This document shows positions 1-10,302 of a stretch of 64,000 bases of DNA, in pieces (within the stretch, counting starts at the first letter, position 1; each line of letters starts with the position of its first letter). The stretch spans positions 2,790,001-2,854,000 of the forward strand of contig NZ_CP036319.1 in assembly GCF_007752935.1 (NCBI RefSeq). Direction: 5' to 3'. The DNA comes from Crateriforma conspicua. Lineage in GTDB: Bacteria > Planctomycetota > Planctomycetia > Pirellulales > Pirellulaceae. The translations under genes and the position numbers were made by a program. The notes beneath the pieces were generated by a model. That model did no database searches and was not told the DNA's origin. It saw only the letters and a program-made list of their open reading frames with translations.

Positions 1-1461
<1,461 letters not shown>

Positions 1462-1798
1462 GGGTGATCTCCCGGATCAAGAAAAGGGACTCAGGTAGTC
1501 TGGGAAACAAGAAGCCCGGCGGGACACTGGGAGGTCGCTTTCAGGGACGGTCTTTCATGGGAACAACAGACTTGCCCCTTTTCTGTCGTCTTCCAGCGAC
1601 GGACCCATTGCCGGGAGCAGGAGCATAGCGGATCGGCAACCACGTGGCGGTGGGGGGATCCCATTAATCTTTGGTGACCGACGAAGATCAGTGAGTCAAT
1701 CACGCAATGAAGAACGTGAATCGGTCACGCCGTGGTCATCAATCGCGGACTTTCCCACGGGGAAAAGGTCTTGGTCGGCTGGGTTGGGGGGGCGCATG
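1462..1798. other. Intergenic, upstream of the sulfatase
   Basis: I see no convincing gene. The stretch must hold the sulfatase promoter on the minus strand, but no box pair stands out. A plus-strand open frame that runs through the tRNA at 1846-1918 is an antisense artefact. Confidence 0.5.
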
Positions 1799-1836
1799 AA
1801 AAAACCGCGATCCCGAACGAATCGGAATCGCGGTTT
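1799..1836 (-). terminator. Rho-independent terminator after tRNA-Glu
   Basis: On the minus strand an approximately 15-bp stem (AAACCGCGATTCCGA pairing with 1802-1816, one G-T pair) with a short TTCGT loop is followed directly by a run of six T (complement of 1799-1804). It starts ten bases past the tRNA 3' end. Confidence 0.8.
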
Positions 1837-1845
1837 CGATTGCAG

Positions 1846-1918
1846 TGACCCCTACGGGACTCGAACCCGTGTTACCGCCGTGAAAGGGCGATGTCCTAGA
1901 CCGCTAGACGAAGGGGCC
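1846..1918 (-). tRNA. tRNA-Glu (anticodon TTC)
   Basis: The reverse strand folds as a 73-nt tRNA. The acceptor stem is GGCCCCT paired with AGGGGTC and discriminator A. The D-arm carries CTAGCGGTCTAGG. The anticodon stem TCGCC/GGCGG holds the loop CTTTCAC with anticodon TTC, and the T-arm shows GGTTCGAGTCC. CCA is not encoded. A promoter lies just upstream and a terminator just downstream, so it is a single-gene transcript. Confidence 0.97.
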
Positions 1919-1966
1919 GTTTTGATTGCCCAGGTCAGAGAACGAATCGGCCGAAGCCGCAGATTC

Positions 1967-1995
1967 TCTACACCTGAATCTTCGGAATTCGTCAA
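1967..1995 (-). promoter_or_regulatory. Candidate sigma-70-type promoter of tRNA-Glu
   Basis: On the minus strand TTGACG (1990-1995) is separated by 17 bases from TGTAGA (1967-1972); TAGAGA two bases further on is an alternative -10. Start of transcription would fall about 40 bases before the tRNA. Confidence 0.5.
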
Positions 1996-2324
1996 GAAGA
2001 CGAATCAACCACGCGTTAACACGCGAGCGGCAATGCCTTGGCTGACGTGGGCGGTATCAAACCAAGAACCCGTGAATCCGTCAAGCCGCTCGACCGTCAT
2101 TTATGAAAGTTGTCCGAAGGATTATCGGCACTGGTGGCGAACAATCCTTCGACGGGGGCGAAGGGGGAAGATCCCCAAAACCAAAGGTCCCTAAAACGAT
2201 CTTTGCCCGACCGCGTGAGGGGCACAGGACCTGGGCGGTCAATCGAAACGGCCGACGCCATTGGCAACGTCGGTCCGCGTCGAAATCAGATGGCGGGCCG
2301 AAGCCGCCGTGAATCGGAGAACGC
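1996..2324. other. Intergenic between csrA and tRNA-Glu
   Basis: No gene recognised. A 9-bp inverted repeat (CGAAGGATT at 2115-2123 and AATCCTTCG at 2143-2151) lies downstream of csrA. It has no T-run on either strand, so it is not a clear terminator. Confidence 0.4.
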
Positions 2325-2519
2325 TTACGGTTCGACCGTGGGGTCGCCCGCTTCCATACTTTTTTGGATCGCGTCGTAAACTTCGCGGCGGTGCACCGGC
2401 ACCTCGCGGGGAGCCTCGATACCCAGGCGAACCTTATCGCCTCGGATCTCAACGACGACAATTTTGATGTCGTTGTTGATCACGATGCTCTCGTTTTTCT
2501 TTCGTGATAGAACCAACAT
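2325..2519 (-). CDS. csrA: Carbon storage regulator CsrA
   Basis: This 64-residue protein is a full-length CsrA, the dimeric RNA-binding post-transcriptional regulator that binds GGA motifs in mRNA leaders. It starts MLVLSRKKNESIVI, the invariant CsrA N-terminus. It continues with the VRLGIEAPREVPVHRREV core, which includes the RNA-contacting Arg of the VxVHRxE segment. The length matches the family. ATG at 2519 is preceded by AAGGA at suitable distance. It stands alone on the minus strand with a roughly 190-base leader. In bacteria with flagella it often sits near flagellar genes, but none are in this window. Confidence 0.96.
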   Translation of the reverse strand: MLVLSRKKNESIVINNDIKIVVVEIRGDKVRLGIEAPREVPVHRREVYDAIQKSMEAGDPTVEP

Positions 2520-2709
2520 TTCAACTCATTCCTTGTTACCCGGTCAATTCATTTACTCCGGTGATCGCTGTTGGGTTCGGAGGGAAAGAACTGGCAGAGC
2601 ATCGTAAGACGAATCATCGAGCGGTGAATCCAAATGATGCTGGATCAGAGCCCGAACGTTCGCGGTCTGCGTGCAAAATCCTATTGAACACAGCGTCCTG
2701 TTCACTTCC

Positions 2710-2737
2710 ACTCTACGACACGCAAGCAAAACGTCAA
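2710..2737 (-). promoter_or_regulatory. Candidate promoter of csrA
   Basis: On the minus strand TTGACG (2732-2737) is followed after 16 bases by TAGAGT (2710-2715). This gives a csrA leader of about 185 bases. No other candidate of equal quality was seen between 2520 and 2750. Confidence 0.4.
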
Positions 2738-3502
2738 GCAAAACGGACTTGACAAACCCGGAAAAGTATCTCCACGGACCAGAATCCCCGCGATTTGTGC
2801 CCGATTCTTCGCTTGCCGCCGCGAAAATGGCGGATTTTTAATTTTTCGAACACGGTCCCCCTTCAGACAGGTCACCTGTGCCGCGATGGGGCTGCGGTTG
2901 CCCGCACTCTCGGTTCTTCCTGCCTGATCCATAGGGTCTCACGTCGACCCAAGATCATCGAAACTGAGACGAATTGGACCAGGGGGTGAGCGTTTTGGGG
3001 GGGGCTGGGAGAGCCAATTTCCGTTCTGCGGCCGAATGTCGCACGAATCGATTCCGGTTCCGCCGGCCGGCGAACAGAAGACCGTCGGGATCCGTCCTTT
3101 GTAAGAGAGAGCAACGCTGTGGTGATCGTGGGTGCTTCGTGCTCGGAGGGGGGGATTTTGGAACAGATTCGAACGGCGAGGATGCCGGACCGAAGGGTCA
3201 GCACAGGGTGCCCGAGCGATTTGTGTCGCTGAGAACGATTCTGATGGTCGTCGTGAATGTTCGGCCGTGACCACCGGTTGGATCACCAGACGGTGAGCAC
3301 GATGGGCGTGACGGCGGAAACCGATCGGCTGTCGAACATTCAACAGCATGGAGCTTCGCGGAGCAGACGAGCCATCGCGAAACATTCGAATCAAACGAGC
3401 TTTCGTCGACCGGGTACGCTGGTCCGCGATCGGCACATCACCCTGACCCATCGAATCACCGCAGCCAAACAATCCATTCGCCGATAAATCTGGATCGTCA
3501 TC
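2738..3502. other. Gene-poor 0.77-kb region between csrA and the DUF2203 gene
   Basis: No open frame here has a recognisable family, good ribosome binding site or compositional support. The region has G-tracts (G8 at 2997-3004 and G7 near 3148-3154). A frame of 263 codons on the minus strand (2939-3730) overlaps the DUF2203 gene antisense and looks like chance sequence. Confidence 0.4.
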
Positions 3503-4006
3503 ATGGTTCATGCCGTCAATCCGCCCACCGATCCCAACCGTCATCCGCGATCCGGGCGACGCGATCTGATCGGCGCGTCGCGAATCTTTACGCCCGAACA
3601 AGCCAACCGAACGCTGCCATTGGTCCGTCAAATTGTCCAGGACGTGATGCAACTGCGTCTTGAAATTGCTGCGTTGAATCAACAACTGGCTGGCTTGAAT
3701 GAACGTGATGCCAACGAGTTGATGGGCCATCGTGACTTTGTGGATGAAGTCGATGACGTGCGCGATTCACTTCAGCAGGATCGCGACCGATTAGCGAGGC
3801 ACATGGATGAACTGGCAAAACTGGGCGTGGTGATGCACGACGACGCCGAAGGCTATGTCGATTTTCGTGCCGTGCTGGATCGGCGAATCATTCACCTTTG
3901 TTGGCACATCGATGAACCGGAGATCGGTTACTGGCACGAAGCGAACGAGGTGGCGGCGAAACGCCGGTGCATCGAAGGACGGCGATTCGCCGAGGAGCGA
4001 AATTGA
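3503..4006 (+). CDS. DUF2203 family protein
   Basis: This 167-residue cytoplasmic protein matches the DUF2203 family, a small all-helical family of unknown function. The diagnostic N-terminal segment is RIFTPEQANRTLPLVR at about residues 30-45. A long amphipathic helix region follows (about 45-115). The C-terminal part, FRAVLDRRIIHLCWHIDEPE and GYWHE at about residues 125-150, is the conserved family end with Trp/His/Glu residues. The first 28 residues are Pro/Arg-rich and could be non-native; the ATG at 3503 is the first available. It converges with the prepilin peptidase gene, 49 bases away. Function is not known. Confidence 0.85.
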   Translation: MVHAVNPPTDPNRHPRSGRRDLIGASRIFTPEQANRTLPLVRQIVQDVMQLRLEIAALNQQLAGLNERDANELMGHRDFVDEVDDVRDSLQQDRDRLARHMDELAKLGVVMHDDAEGYVDFRAVLDRRIIHLCWHIDEPEIGYWHEANEVAAKRRCIEGRRFAEERN

Positions 4007-4055
4007 ACCGCTGGTACTCAATTCAAGTGCCGGTCCCACCGCTGCGGCAAAGCGA

Positions 4056-5366
4056 TCATTGAAAGGCGGCTTTCTTGATCAGTCCCCAGACGAACAGCAT
4101 CACGCCTAACAGCCCACACATCGATAGGGCGAACCACAACAGTGACGGGCCCAGCGTGATCAACACTGATTCCAGGTACCCCGCATAAATGCGATCCCAA
4201 AACAGCATCGTCAGCACGGTCCCCGCACAAAGGTAGGGACCGAAAGGCACACGGGATTCCCGCGTGATCGCGTACTGGACCAAGACGATGGCGATTGCCG
4301 CAATCGGCGACAAAAAGAACGCGGCGATCGAAGCTTGCCAGCCGACGAAGGCGCCGATCATCGCCATCAATGTCACGTCGCCAAAGCCCATCGCTTCGAC
4401 ACCCATGGCGGCGGAGGCAACGATGCGGATGGCCCACACAACGGACCCGCCCACGGCCAAGCCGAACAGTGACGTCAACAGTCCGGTCCAAGCGATGCCG
4501 CCCCAAATTTCTTCTCGCATCAAGTACACGCCGCTGATTGCCACCAGTCCGACCAGCCACATGGCCATCAACAACTTCCATGTCGGATAGCGGACCAGGC
4601 CGGCCAAGAAAAACTCTACGGCTTTCGCCCAGCCTTTGCGCAAGATCACGCGGCGGTGTGACAGGGCAAAGCACCAGCCCGACCATATCGCAATCGCGGT
4701 CCACCATCCGGTCGACGTGAACCACTTGGGATCGGCCGGCAGATCGGGCAGGCTGAAAGTGATCGGACGAAAACTGGCCGGGACGCCTCCGGCACCGGGA
4801 ACCAGTGCGGGCATGAAGATCCAAGGTGACGCCGTTGCCATGGTCAGGGCGATCAGCGTGCCCGGAATGGTGATCAAGTCGGGGATCGTTTGCTCGTCAA
4901 AATCGATGAACGTCGCCGCGGTCATCAAGATCAACAACAACGCGTGGGCCAGATAGATCCAATTCAAATAGCCGGCCAGATTGTTCACGGTGGCCGCATC
5001 ACGGAACGATTCCGGCAACATGCCACCGGCCACACAGGTGTATTGGTAGTAAGCCGGCAGGGCGATCATCAGCCCCAATTCGATCATCAACGGCCGCACC
5101 CAAAACCAGCGTCCAAAGGCCGACGCATCACGACGGGATCGGATCAGCCATCCGAACAAGGGAATCCGGTCGGTCGCCGCGAAGGCGGTTGGTTTGGCTT
5201 CGTTCGGCTCTGACGCCCGGTCTCTTCGCCGCCACGGGCTGATCGGACGCGGGAACCAACACCAGGTGTAAATCACGTGATTAGCCAGCACGCCGCCGCC
5301 CAGCCCCAGAAGGGCCAGGATGATCCAGCGAACAATCAGTGGCAGTTCGATGAATGGCTGCAGCAC
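4056..5366 (-). CDS. A24-family prepilin peptidase (PilD/PulO-like, membrane aspartyl protease)
   Basis: This 436-residue polytopic membrane protein would cleave the leader peptide of type IV pilin-like proteins at the inner membrane. The two catalytic Asp motifs of the GxGD family are visible: FIDFDEQTIPD at about residues 153-163 and GFGDVTLMAMIGAF at about 327-340, with Asp330. The N-terminal region resembles PilD (VLANHVIYTW, DRIPLFGWL), but the paired Cys residues of the zinc-binding N-methylation module are missing. About 160 residues with two or three extra hydrophobic segments separate the two Asp motifs, more than in E. coli-type enzymes. A likely substrate in this window is the DUF1559 protein at 28.6-29.8 kb. 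It is a lone gene. Confidence 0.88.
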   Translation of the reverse strand: MLQPFIELPLIVRWIILALLGLGGGVLANHVIYTWCWFPRPISPWRRRDRASEPNEAKPTAFAATDRIPLFGWLIRSRRDASAFGRWFWVRPLMIELGLMIALPAYYQYTCVAGGMLPESFRDAATVNNLAGYLNWIYLAHALLLILMTAATFIDFDEQTIPDLITIPGTLIALTMATASPWIFMPALVPGAGGVPASFRPITFSLPDLPADPKWFTSTGWWTAIAIWSGWCFALSHRRVILRKGWAKAVEFFLAGLVRYPTWKLLMAMWLVGLVAISGVYLMREEIWGGIAWTGLLTSLFGLAVGGSVVWAIRIVASAAMGVEAMGFGDVTLMAMIGAFVGWQASIAAFFLSPIAAIAIVLVQYAITRESRVPFGPYLCAGTVLTMLFWDRIYAGYLESVLITLGPSLLWFALSMCGLLGVMLFVWGLIKKAAFQ

Positions 5367-5788
5367 GTGGGGCGTCGTGTTCGGTGCGAGGGGCGTGAGG
5401 ATGCGGCGTCATGAAACGGTCGATCGTGTGACCGGCGGAATTGTAGGTCAATTCGACGGGGCTGTCCGCCGGACAAGCGGATCCTACCGGTTGGTTTCAA
5501 CGCGATCTTCGTCGTGACGGATCGATCAACCCACCAGTTCGACACGCCCACATGAAGTTTCACGGCGACGAAGTTTCACGCGGTAGTGTCACGGGCGGGG
5601 CGTGTGGCGCCGGAAAAATCAACGTAACCGGCACCACCCGTGATCGCCGCGTGGGATCCCGAGGCTTTTCCCCCACGACTGCTCAAGTTTCGTTGACTCT
5701 TTGATGGTCAAGTCCTCCACTTACACCGAGCCGATGTCGCACCACCGGTTCGTCATCCACTTTTGACTTCGACGCACGGGACTATCGG
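5367..5788. other. Divergent intergenic region
   Basis: Lies between the divergently read prepilin peptidase gene and the gene starting at 5789. No gene seen. Promoters for both neighbours are expected, but no convincing box pair was identified. Confidence 0.4.
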
Positions 5789-7486
5789 ATGCCATTCCGA
5801 CACACGAAGATCGCATTGCTTGCCGCCGCACTGACGCCGCTTAGCGGTTCGGTCGCCGACGCATGTTGTCTGACCGATTGGCTGTACGGTCGACCCACGC
5901 CGGTGTACGCCGCCGGATACGCGGGGTATCCCACCTACACCGCCGCTCGACCCCCAGGCAGTTTGCCGATCGCCACGCCTGTTGTCGGCCAACCCGCGTA
6001 CAACGCCCAGACGTCGTACATGCTGCCGATCACCACACCGACGGCTTCGGCGTATTCGCTGCAGCGGCCGACGTACTCGATCGATAACCCTTCGGTCTAC
6101 ACCGGCCAGCCCGTCACGTCGGCTTACACCGCCAACTCGGTTCCCTTGTCGACCTATCGCGGCGCGACAACAACGTCCAACCCGATCTATGGAACGGGCA
6201 ACGTTTATCCGACCAACTACCAAGCACGGACCAGTTACCAGGTTCCGGTGACCACGTTGCCGCCGACGGTCAACAGTGGCGCCGCAGGTGTGGTTCCGGT
6301 TCCGCCCAGCGCGCTGCCGGCAACCGGTGTCGCGCCGGTCTACGCGACTCCGGTGCAACCACGTGAATCGGGACTGCGTCGGTTCTTCAGCAACCTGTTT
6401 GGGACGAACTATCGCAGTTCGTACTATCCGGCACCCGTGACGTACTACCGTCCGGCGACGACCGTCGATCCGATCACCGGGACCACGGTGACCATTCAGC
6501 AAGGCTGTGCATCGACCGTCCAACAGCTTCAACGGACGCCCTACAATTCGCTGCAAGCTCCGATGGGCGGCGCGACGACCACCGTGTTGCCGCCACCGAC
6601 CACGATCGTGCCGTCGACCGGTGGGACCTGCCAAACGACGCCCGGCTATGGCGGCAACATTGGACAAGTCGGCGGGTATAGCAGCCCCGGCTACAACGTT
6701 GCACCGATTCCATCGACCTCGGCTCCGCTGACCGGTTCGCCGCTGACAGGTTCAGCCGCGATGGGCACGTCTCCGGCCGCTTCGGCCGATCTGCAGCCGA
6801 TGACCCAGCCCAGTTTGAATGGTGCCGCACCACAGGGTTCCGCCGCCACCGACAACCGTTACGGATCGGGATACGCACCGTCGACCAGCGTCCCGCCGGT
6901 CGGTTCCGATGGCGTTCCCGCCGACGGCCAATGGCGGCTGAAAAGCAGCAGCGATCCGGAAGCGAGTCGCCGACTGGACGCTGCCGCCGGACAAACCGCA
7001 TTGCCGCCGACGGTGCCTTCGACCGTGCCCAGTGCATCGGCCGATCTGAACAACACCAGCATGTCCCCCACCACGCGATACGGCGCTGTGCAGCCGATTC
7101 CGGCGCCGCCGTCGTACCGCAGCAATGCCGCGGCGCGACCTTCGACCGCCCCGTCGACGTCGGCGGGGATGCGTTCATCGGGCGGGTTCGGACCGACCGC
7201 ACCGCCGCTGACGCGTCCCAATGGATCGGCCAGTCCGTCCGCCGGCCAGTCGACCAGTGGATACGGCGACACGTTTACCGCACGACCGTCACCGGGCAGC
7301 AACCAACGCCCGACGGTCACCGTGCCGGTTCGCGAAGCGTCGATGGAATCGAATTATCGATCCGGCATTGTCACGCCGCAGCCCCAAGGCCGGGCCGCCG
7401 CAGATCGCTACGAAGTGGCGCGTCCGACCGCGCCGCCGACCGGGCAACCCAAGAAGGTCAACAACAAGTGGTACAAGGCCCGTTAG
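5789..7486 (+). CDS. Secreted low-complexity Pro/Thr/Ser/Tyr-rich protein, unknown function
   Basis: The 565-residue product begins with a signal peptide (MPFRHTKIALLAAALTPLSG, cleavage probably after SVADA). A short Cys-Cys segment with LTDWLYG follows. The rest is almost all Pro, Thr, Ser, Ala, Gly and Tyr, with recurring patterns such as TSYxxPxTT and VPPVGS, and little predicted globular structure. A single more globular patch, GLRRFFSNLFGTNYRSSYYP, lies at about residues 195-215. The C-terminus is basic and aromatic (KKVNNKWYKAR). No known domain is recognised. Composition suggests a cell-surface or matrix protein. Codon use matches neighbouring genes and the frame is uninterrupted, so I take it as a real gene. 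Confidence 0.75.
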   Translation: MPFRHTKIALLAAALTPLSGSVADACCLTDWLYGRPTPVYAAGYAGYPTYTAARPPGSLPIATPVVGQPAYNAQTSYMLPITTPTASAYSLQRPTYSIDNPSVYTGQPVTSAYTANSVPLSTYRGATTTSNPIYGTGNVYPTNYQARTSYQVPVTTLPPTVNSGAAGVVPVPPSALPATGVAPVYATPVQPRESGLRRFFSNLFGTNYRSSYYPAPVTYYRPATTVDPITGTTVTIQQGCASTVQQLQRTPYNSLQAPMGGATTTVLPPPTTIVPSTGGTCQTTPGYGGNIGQVGGYSSPGYNVAPIPSTSAPLTGSPLTGSAAMGTSPAASADLQPMTQPSLNGAAPQGSAATDNRYGSGYAPSTSVPPVGSDGVPADGQWRLKSSSDPEASRRLDAAAGQTALPPTVPSTVPSASADLNNTSMSPTTRYGAVQPIPAPPSYRSNAAARPSTAPSTSAGMRSSGGFGPTAPPLTRPNGSASPSAGQSTSGYGDTFTARPSPGSNQRPTVTVPVREASMESNYRSGIVTPQPQGRAAADRYEVARPTAPPTGQPKKVNNKWYKAR

Positions 7487-7618
7487 TCCAGGGTCTGTCC
7501 GCGACGCTCCGGCGTCGTAAACTGCCATGCTGAACCCATCGGCCGGCACCGCGTGCATCCTTGCCGCAGTGTCGGCCGTTTTTCGAACCAGCCGCTAGGG
7601 CAGACGACGGACAACAGC

Positions 7619-9358
7619 ATGGACAACGCAGGCATCGCGGCCGCATTCGACGAAATCGCGGAGCTGATGGAATTCCGCGGCGAAAACCCGTTCCGCATCC
7701 GAGCCTATTCCAACGGGGCGCGAGCGATTCGCGATCTGGACGAATCCGTCCAGTCGATTCTTGCCGATCCCGATCGTGATCTGGCGAAAGTCCCGGGAAT
7801 TGGAAAAACGCTGGTCGAAAAGTGCCAGACGTTGATCGACACGGGGTCATTGCCGGCTTTGGAAAAGCTTCGCGATCAAGTCCCCGATGTGCTGATTCAA
7901 ATCGCACGGATTCCCGGACTGGGGGCCAAGAAAGCGGTCAAGCTGCAACAGGAATTGAACATCCAGTCGCTGGATGATTTGCGTAAAGCCTGCCAGACCG
8001 ACGAAGTCGCCAACCTGAAAGGCTTCGGCAAGAAAACGCAAGCATCGATCCTGGACGGTCTTCAGATCGCCCAAGCGTCGGCCGAACGCATCTACTGGTC
8101 CGAGGGCGATTCGCTGGCTAGGGCGATCGGTCGGCACATGGAACAGTGCGAAGGGATCGAAACGATGCAGTGGGCGGGCAGCTATCGACGCGGCAAAGAA
8201 ACCATCGGCGATTTGGACTTGCTGGTCGTCGCCGAAAAAGATTCGCCCGAAAATCGAAACGCGGTGATGGATCACTTCGAAGCCTACGCCGACCGCACCC
8301 AAACGATCGGGCGCGGCGAAACGAAGGTGTCGATTCGTGTCGGCAAAGCCTTTCAAGTCGACATGCGAATGGTTGCACCAGAGCAGTTCGGTGCGGCACT
8401 GCAGTATTTTACGGGTTCCCAAGCCCACAACATTCATACGCGGCGGTTGGCCAAAGAACGCGGGCTGAAGATCAACGAATATGGCGTCTTTCGCGACGGC
8501 GAAGATCAGCCGATCGCGGGAAACACCGAAGAAGGTGTCTATGAAGCCATCGGGTTGCCATGGATTGCACCGGAGCTGCGTGAAGACCGCCAGGAATTCC
8601 AGTGGGCGTCGTCCGATCAGTTGCCCGACTTGATCGATGTGGACGACATCGTGGGCGACCTGCACATGCACACCAATGCCACCGATGGTACGGCGACGCT
8701 GCGGGAAATGGCCGACGCGGCGATCGAACGCGGATTGAAGTACATCGCGATCACCGATCACAGTCAGCGGGTGACGATGGCCGGCGGGCTGGATCCCGAT
8801 CGGCTGTTGGAACAATGGGCGATGATCGATGACATTCGGTCGGAATACGACGGACGGTTGGTGATCTTGAAGGGCATCGAATGTGACATCTTGGAAAAGG
8901 GCGGTATGGATTTGCCCGATGATGTTCTGGCCCAAGGCGACTGGATCATTGCCAGCGTTCACTACGGACAGAAACAGCCTCGCGACCAGATCACCGAACG
9001 AATTTTAGGAGCGATCGAAAACCCACACGTCGACTGCATCGCGCACCCGACCGGCCGTCTGATCAACCGGCGTCCGCCCTACGAAGTCGACATGGACGCG
9101 GTGCTGCATGCCGCCAAGGAGCACGACACGATCATGGAATTGAACGCCAATCCGGCTCGTTTGGATCTAAACGATGTGCACGTGGCGGCCGCAAAGAAGT
9201 TGGGCGTGCCGATCGTGATCAGCACGGATGCCCACAGCACCGGTGGGTTGGATGTGATGCGGTTCGGGATCTGTCAGGCGCGTCGCGGTGGTCTGACCAA
9301 GGACGACGTGGTCAACACGTTGTCGTGGGCAAAGTTTCGCAAGCTTGTGAAGGCTTGA
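7619..9358 (+). CDS. polX: DNA polymerase/3'-5' exonuclease PolX (PolX-PHP fusion)
   Basis: A bacterial family X DNA polymerase with a C-terminal PHP phosphoesterase, acting in gap filling and base excision repair. Residues 1-150 are helix-hairpin-helix rich (VPGIGKTLVEK, IPGLGAKKA). The nucleotidyltransferase motif GSYRRGKETIGDLDLL is at about residue 185, with the third metal-binding Asp in VDMRMV at about 245. The PHP domain starts at GDLHMHTNATDG (about 346) and includes AITDHS, GIECDI, SVHYGQ, AHPTGRL, ELNANPARLD and STDAHST, the expected metal-binding set. I use the ATG at 7619; an in-frame ATG at 7553 adds 22 residues unlike the family. At 579 residues it matches bacterial PolX. Confidence 0.95.
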   Translation: MDNAGIAAAFDEIAELMEFRGENPFRIRAYSNGARAIRDLDESVQSILADPDRDLAKVPGIGKTLVEKCQTLIDTGSLPALEKLRDQVPDVLIQIARIPGLGAKKAVKLQQELNIQSLDDLRKACQTDEVANLKGFGKKTQASILDGLQIAQASAERIYWSEGDSLARAIGRHMEQCEGIETMQWAGSYRRGKETIGDLDLLVVAEKDSPENRNAVMDHFEAYADRTQTIGRGETKVSIRVGKAFQVDMRMVAPEQFGAALQYFTGSQAHNIHTRRLAKERGLKINEYGVFRDGEDQPIAGNTEEGVYEAIGLPWIAPELREDRQEFQWASSDQLPDLIDVDDIVGDLHMHTNATDGTATLREMADAAIERGLKYIAITDHSQRVTMAGGLDPDRLLEQWAMIDDIRSEYDGRLVILKGIECDILEKGGMDLPDDVLAQGDWIIASVHYGQKQPRDQITERILGAIENPHVDCIAHPTGRLINRRPPYEVDMDAVLHAAKEHDTIMELNANPARLDLNDVHVAAAKKLGVPIVISTDAHSTGGLDVMRFGICQARRGGLTKDDVVNTLSWAKFRKLVKA

Positions 9359-9425
9359 ATCGGGAATGCGGCACTGCTTCCGCAGAGCGCAAGGCGATGC
9401 TGGGGAGAAGCGAAAGGCCAGGATG

Positions 9426-10169
9426 CTAGACGCTGATGCGGGTGCCCACGTTGTCGCCGCGGACGGCGCGGACGATGTTGCCGTCGGTTTTGAAGTTGAA
9501 CACCAGGATCGGTTTATCGTGTTCGCGGCACAACGCGATCGCCGTCGCATCCATGACCCTTAAGTTCTTTTCGACGACTTCTTTGTAAGACAGCGATTCG
9601 TACAGAACCGCATGGGGGTTCTTTTCCGGATCATCGCTGTAAACGCCGTCCACTCGAGTGGCTTTCAAGACGATGTCGGCATCCAATTCCAGTGCCCGCT
9701 GGGCGGCCGCCGTGTCGGTGGTCACAAAGGGGCTGCCGATGCCGGCGGCCAGCACGATGACGCGTCCCTTTTCCAGATGACGAATGGCGCGCCGGCGGAT
9801 GAAGCTTTCGCAAACGCGATCGATCCGCAGCGCGGCCATGACGCGAGTCGGGCAACCGATGGATTCCAAAGCGTCCTGCATCGCAACGCTGTTCATCACC
9901 GTCGCCAGCATGCCCATGTAGTGGGCGGTGGCTTCTTGGACGACCGCGTTGCTGCCGGAAAACTGGGCGCCACGCAGGATGTTCCCACCGCCGACGACGA
10001 CGGCGATTTGGCAACCAGATTCGTGGGCCTGTTTGACTTGGGCCGCAATCGCACTGAGTTCTTCACCGCTGATCCCACGCTGTCCCGCGTCGGCCAGGCT
10101 TTCGCCGCTGAGTTTCAAAATCACGCGGCGGTATCGCAAATTCGGATCCGACATCGGTTCGCTGGTCAT
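9426..10169 (-). CDS. pyrH: Uridylate kinase (UMP kinase)
   Basis: PyrH phosphorylates UMP to UDP with ATP in pyrimidine nucleotide synthesis; it is a cytoplasmic hexamer of the amino acid kinase fold. Signatures are [10 protein letters not shown] at the N-terminus, [43 protein letters not shown] and [19 protein letters not shown]. The length of 247 is normal. Start is ATG at 10169; [10 protein letters not shown] five codons later is equally possible, since neither has a clear ribosome binding site. It is the last gene of the rpsB-tsf-pyrH series, in the common bacterial order, 133 bases after tsf. Confidence 0.96.
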   Translation of the reverse strand: MTSEPMSDPNLRYRRVILKLSGESLADAGQRGISGEELSAIAAQVKQAHESGCQIAVVVGGGNILRGAQFSGSNAVVQEATAHYMGMLATVMNSVAMQDALESIGCPTRVMAALRIDRVCESFIRRRAIRHLEKGRVIVLAAGIGSPFVTTDTAAAQRALELDADIVLKATRVDGVYSDDPEKNPHAVLYESLSYKEVVEKNLRVMDATAIALCREHDKPILVFNFKTDGNIVRAVRGDNVGTRISV

Positions 10170-10302
10170 GGTGTGGCGTCACGGAGAAGTTGGTGGAAGA
10201 ACGATTGCCGACGTCAGATTTCTATCGCCGGTTCGACACGCCAGAGAATTTGAATTGGCGTGTCGAACCTGATCGGATCGGGAGGATCCCGATGCGGTCG
10301 AA

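Noticed and set aside
1691-2194. Plus-strand frame of 167 codons with DPYGTRTRVTAVKGRCPRP
   Set aside because: It is antisense to tRNA-Glu and its terminator; no protein family is recognised.
2749-2771. TTGACA box near 2749 as a plus-strand promoter
   Set aside because: No -10 element at proper distance, and no gene starts within 700 bases downstream.
2939-3730. Minus-strand frame of 263 codons
   Set aside because: It lies antisense to the well-supported DUF2203 gene, is of chance-like composition and has no family or start site.
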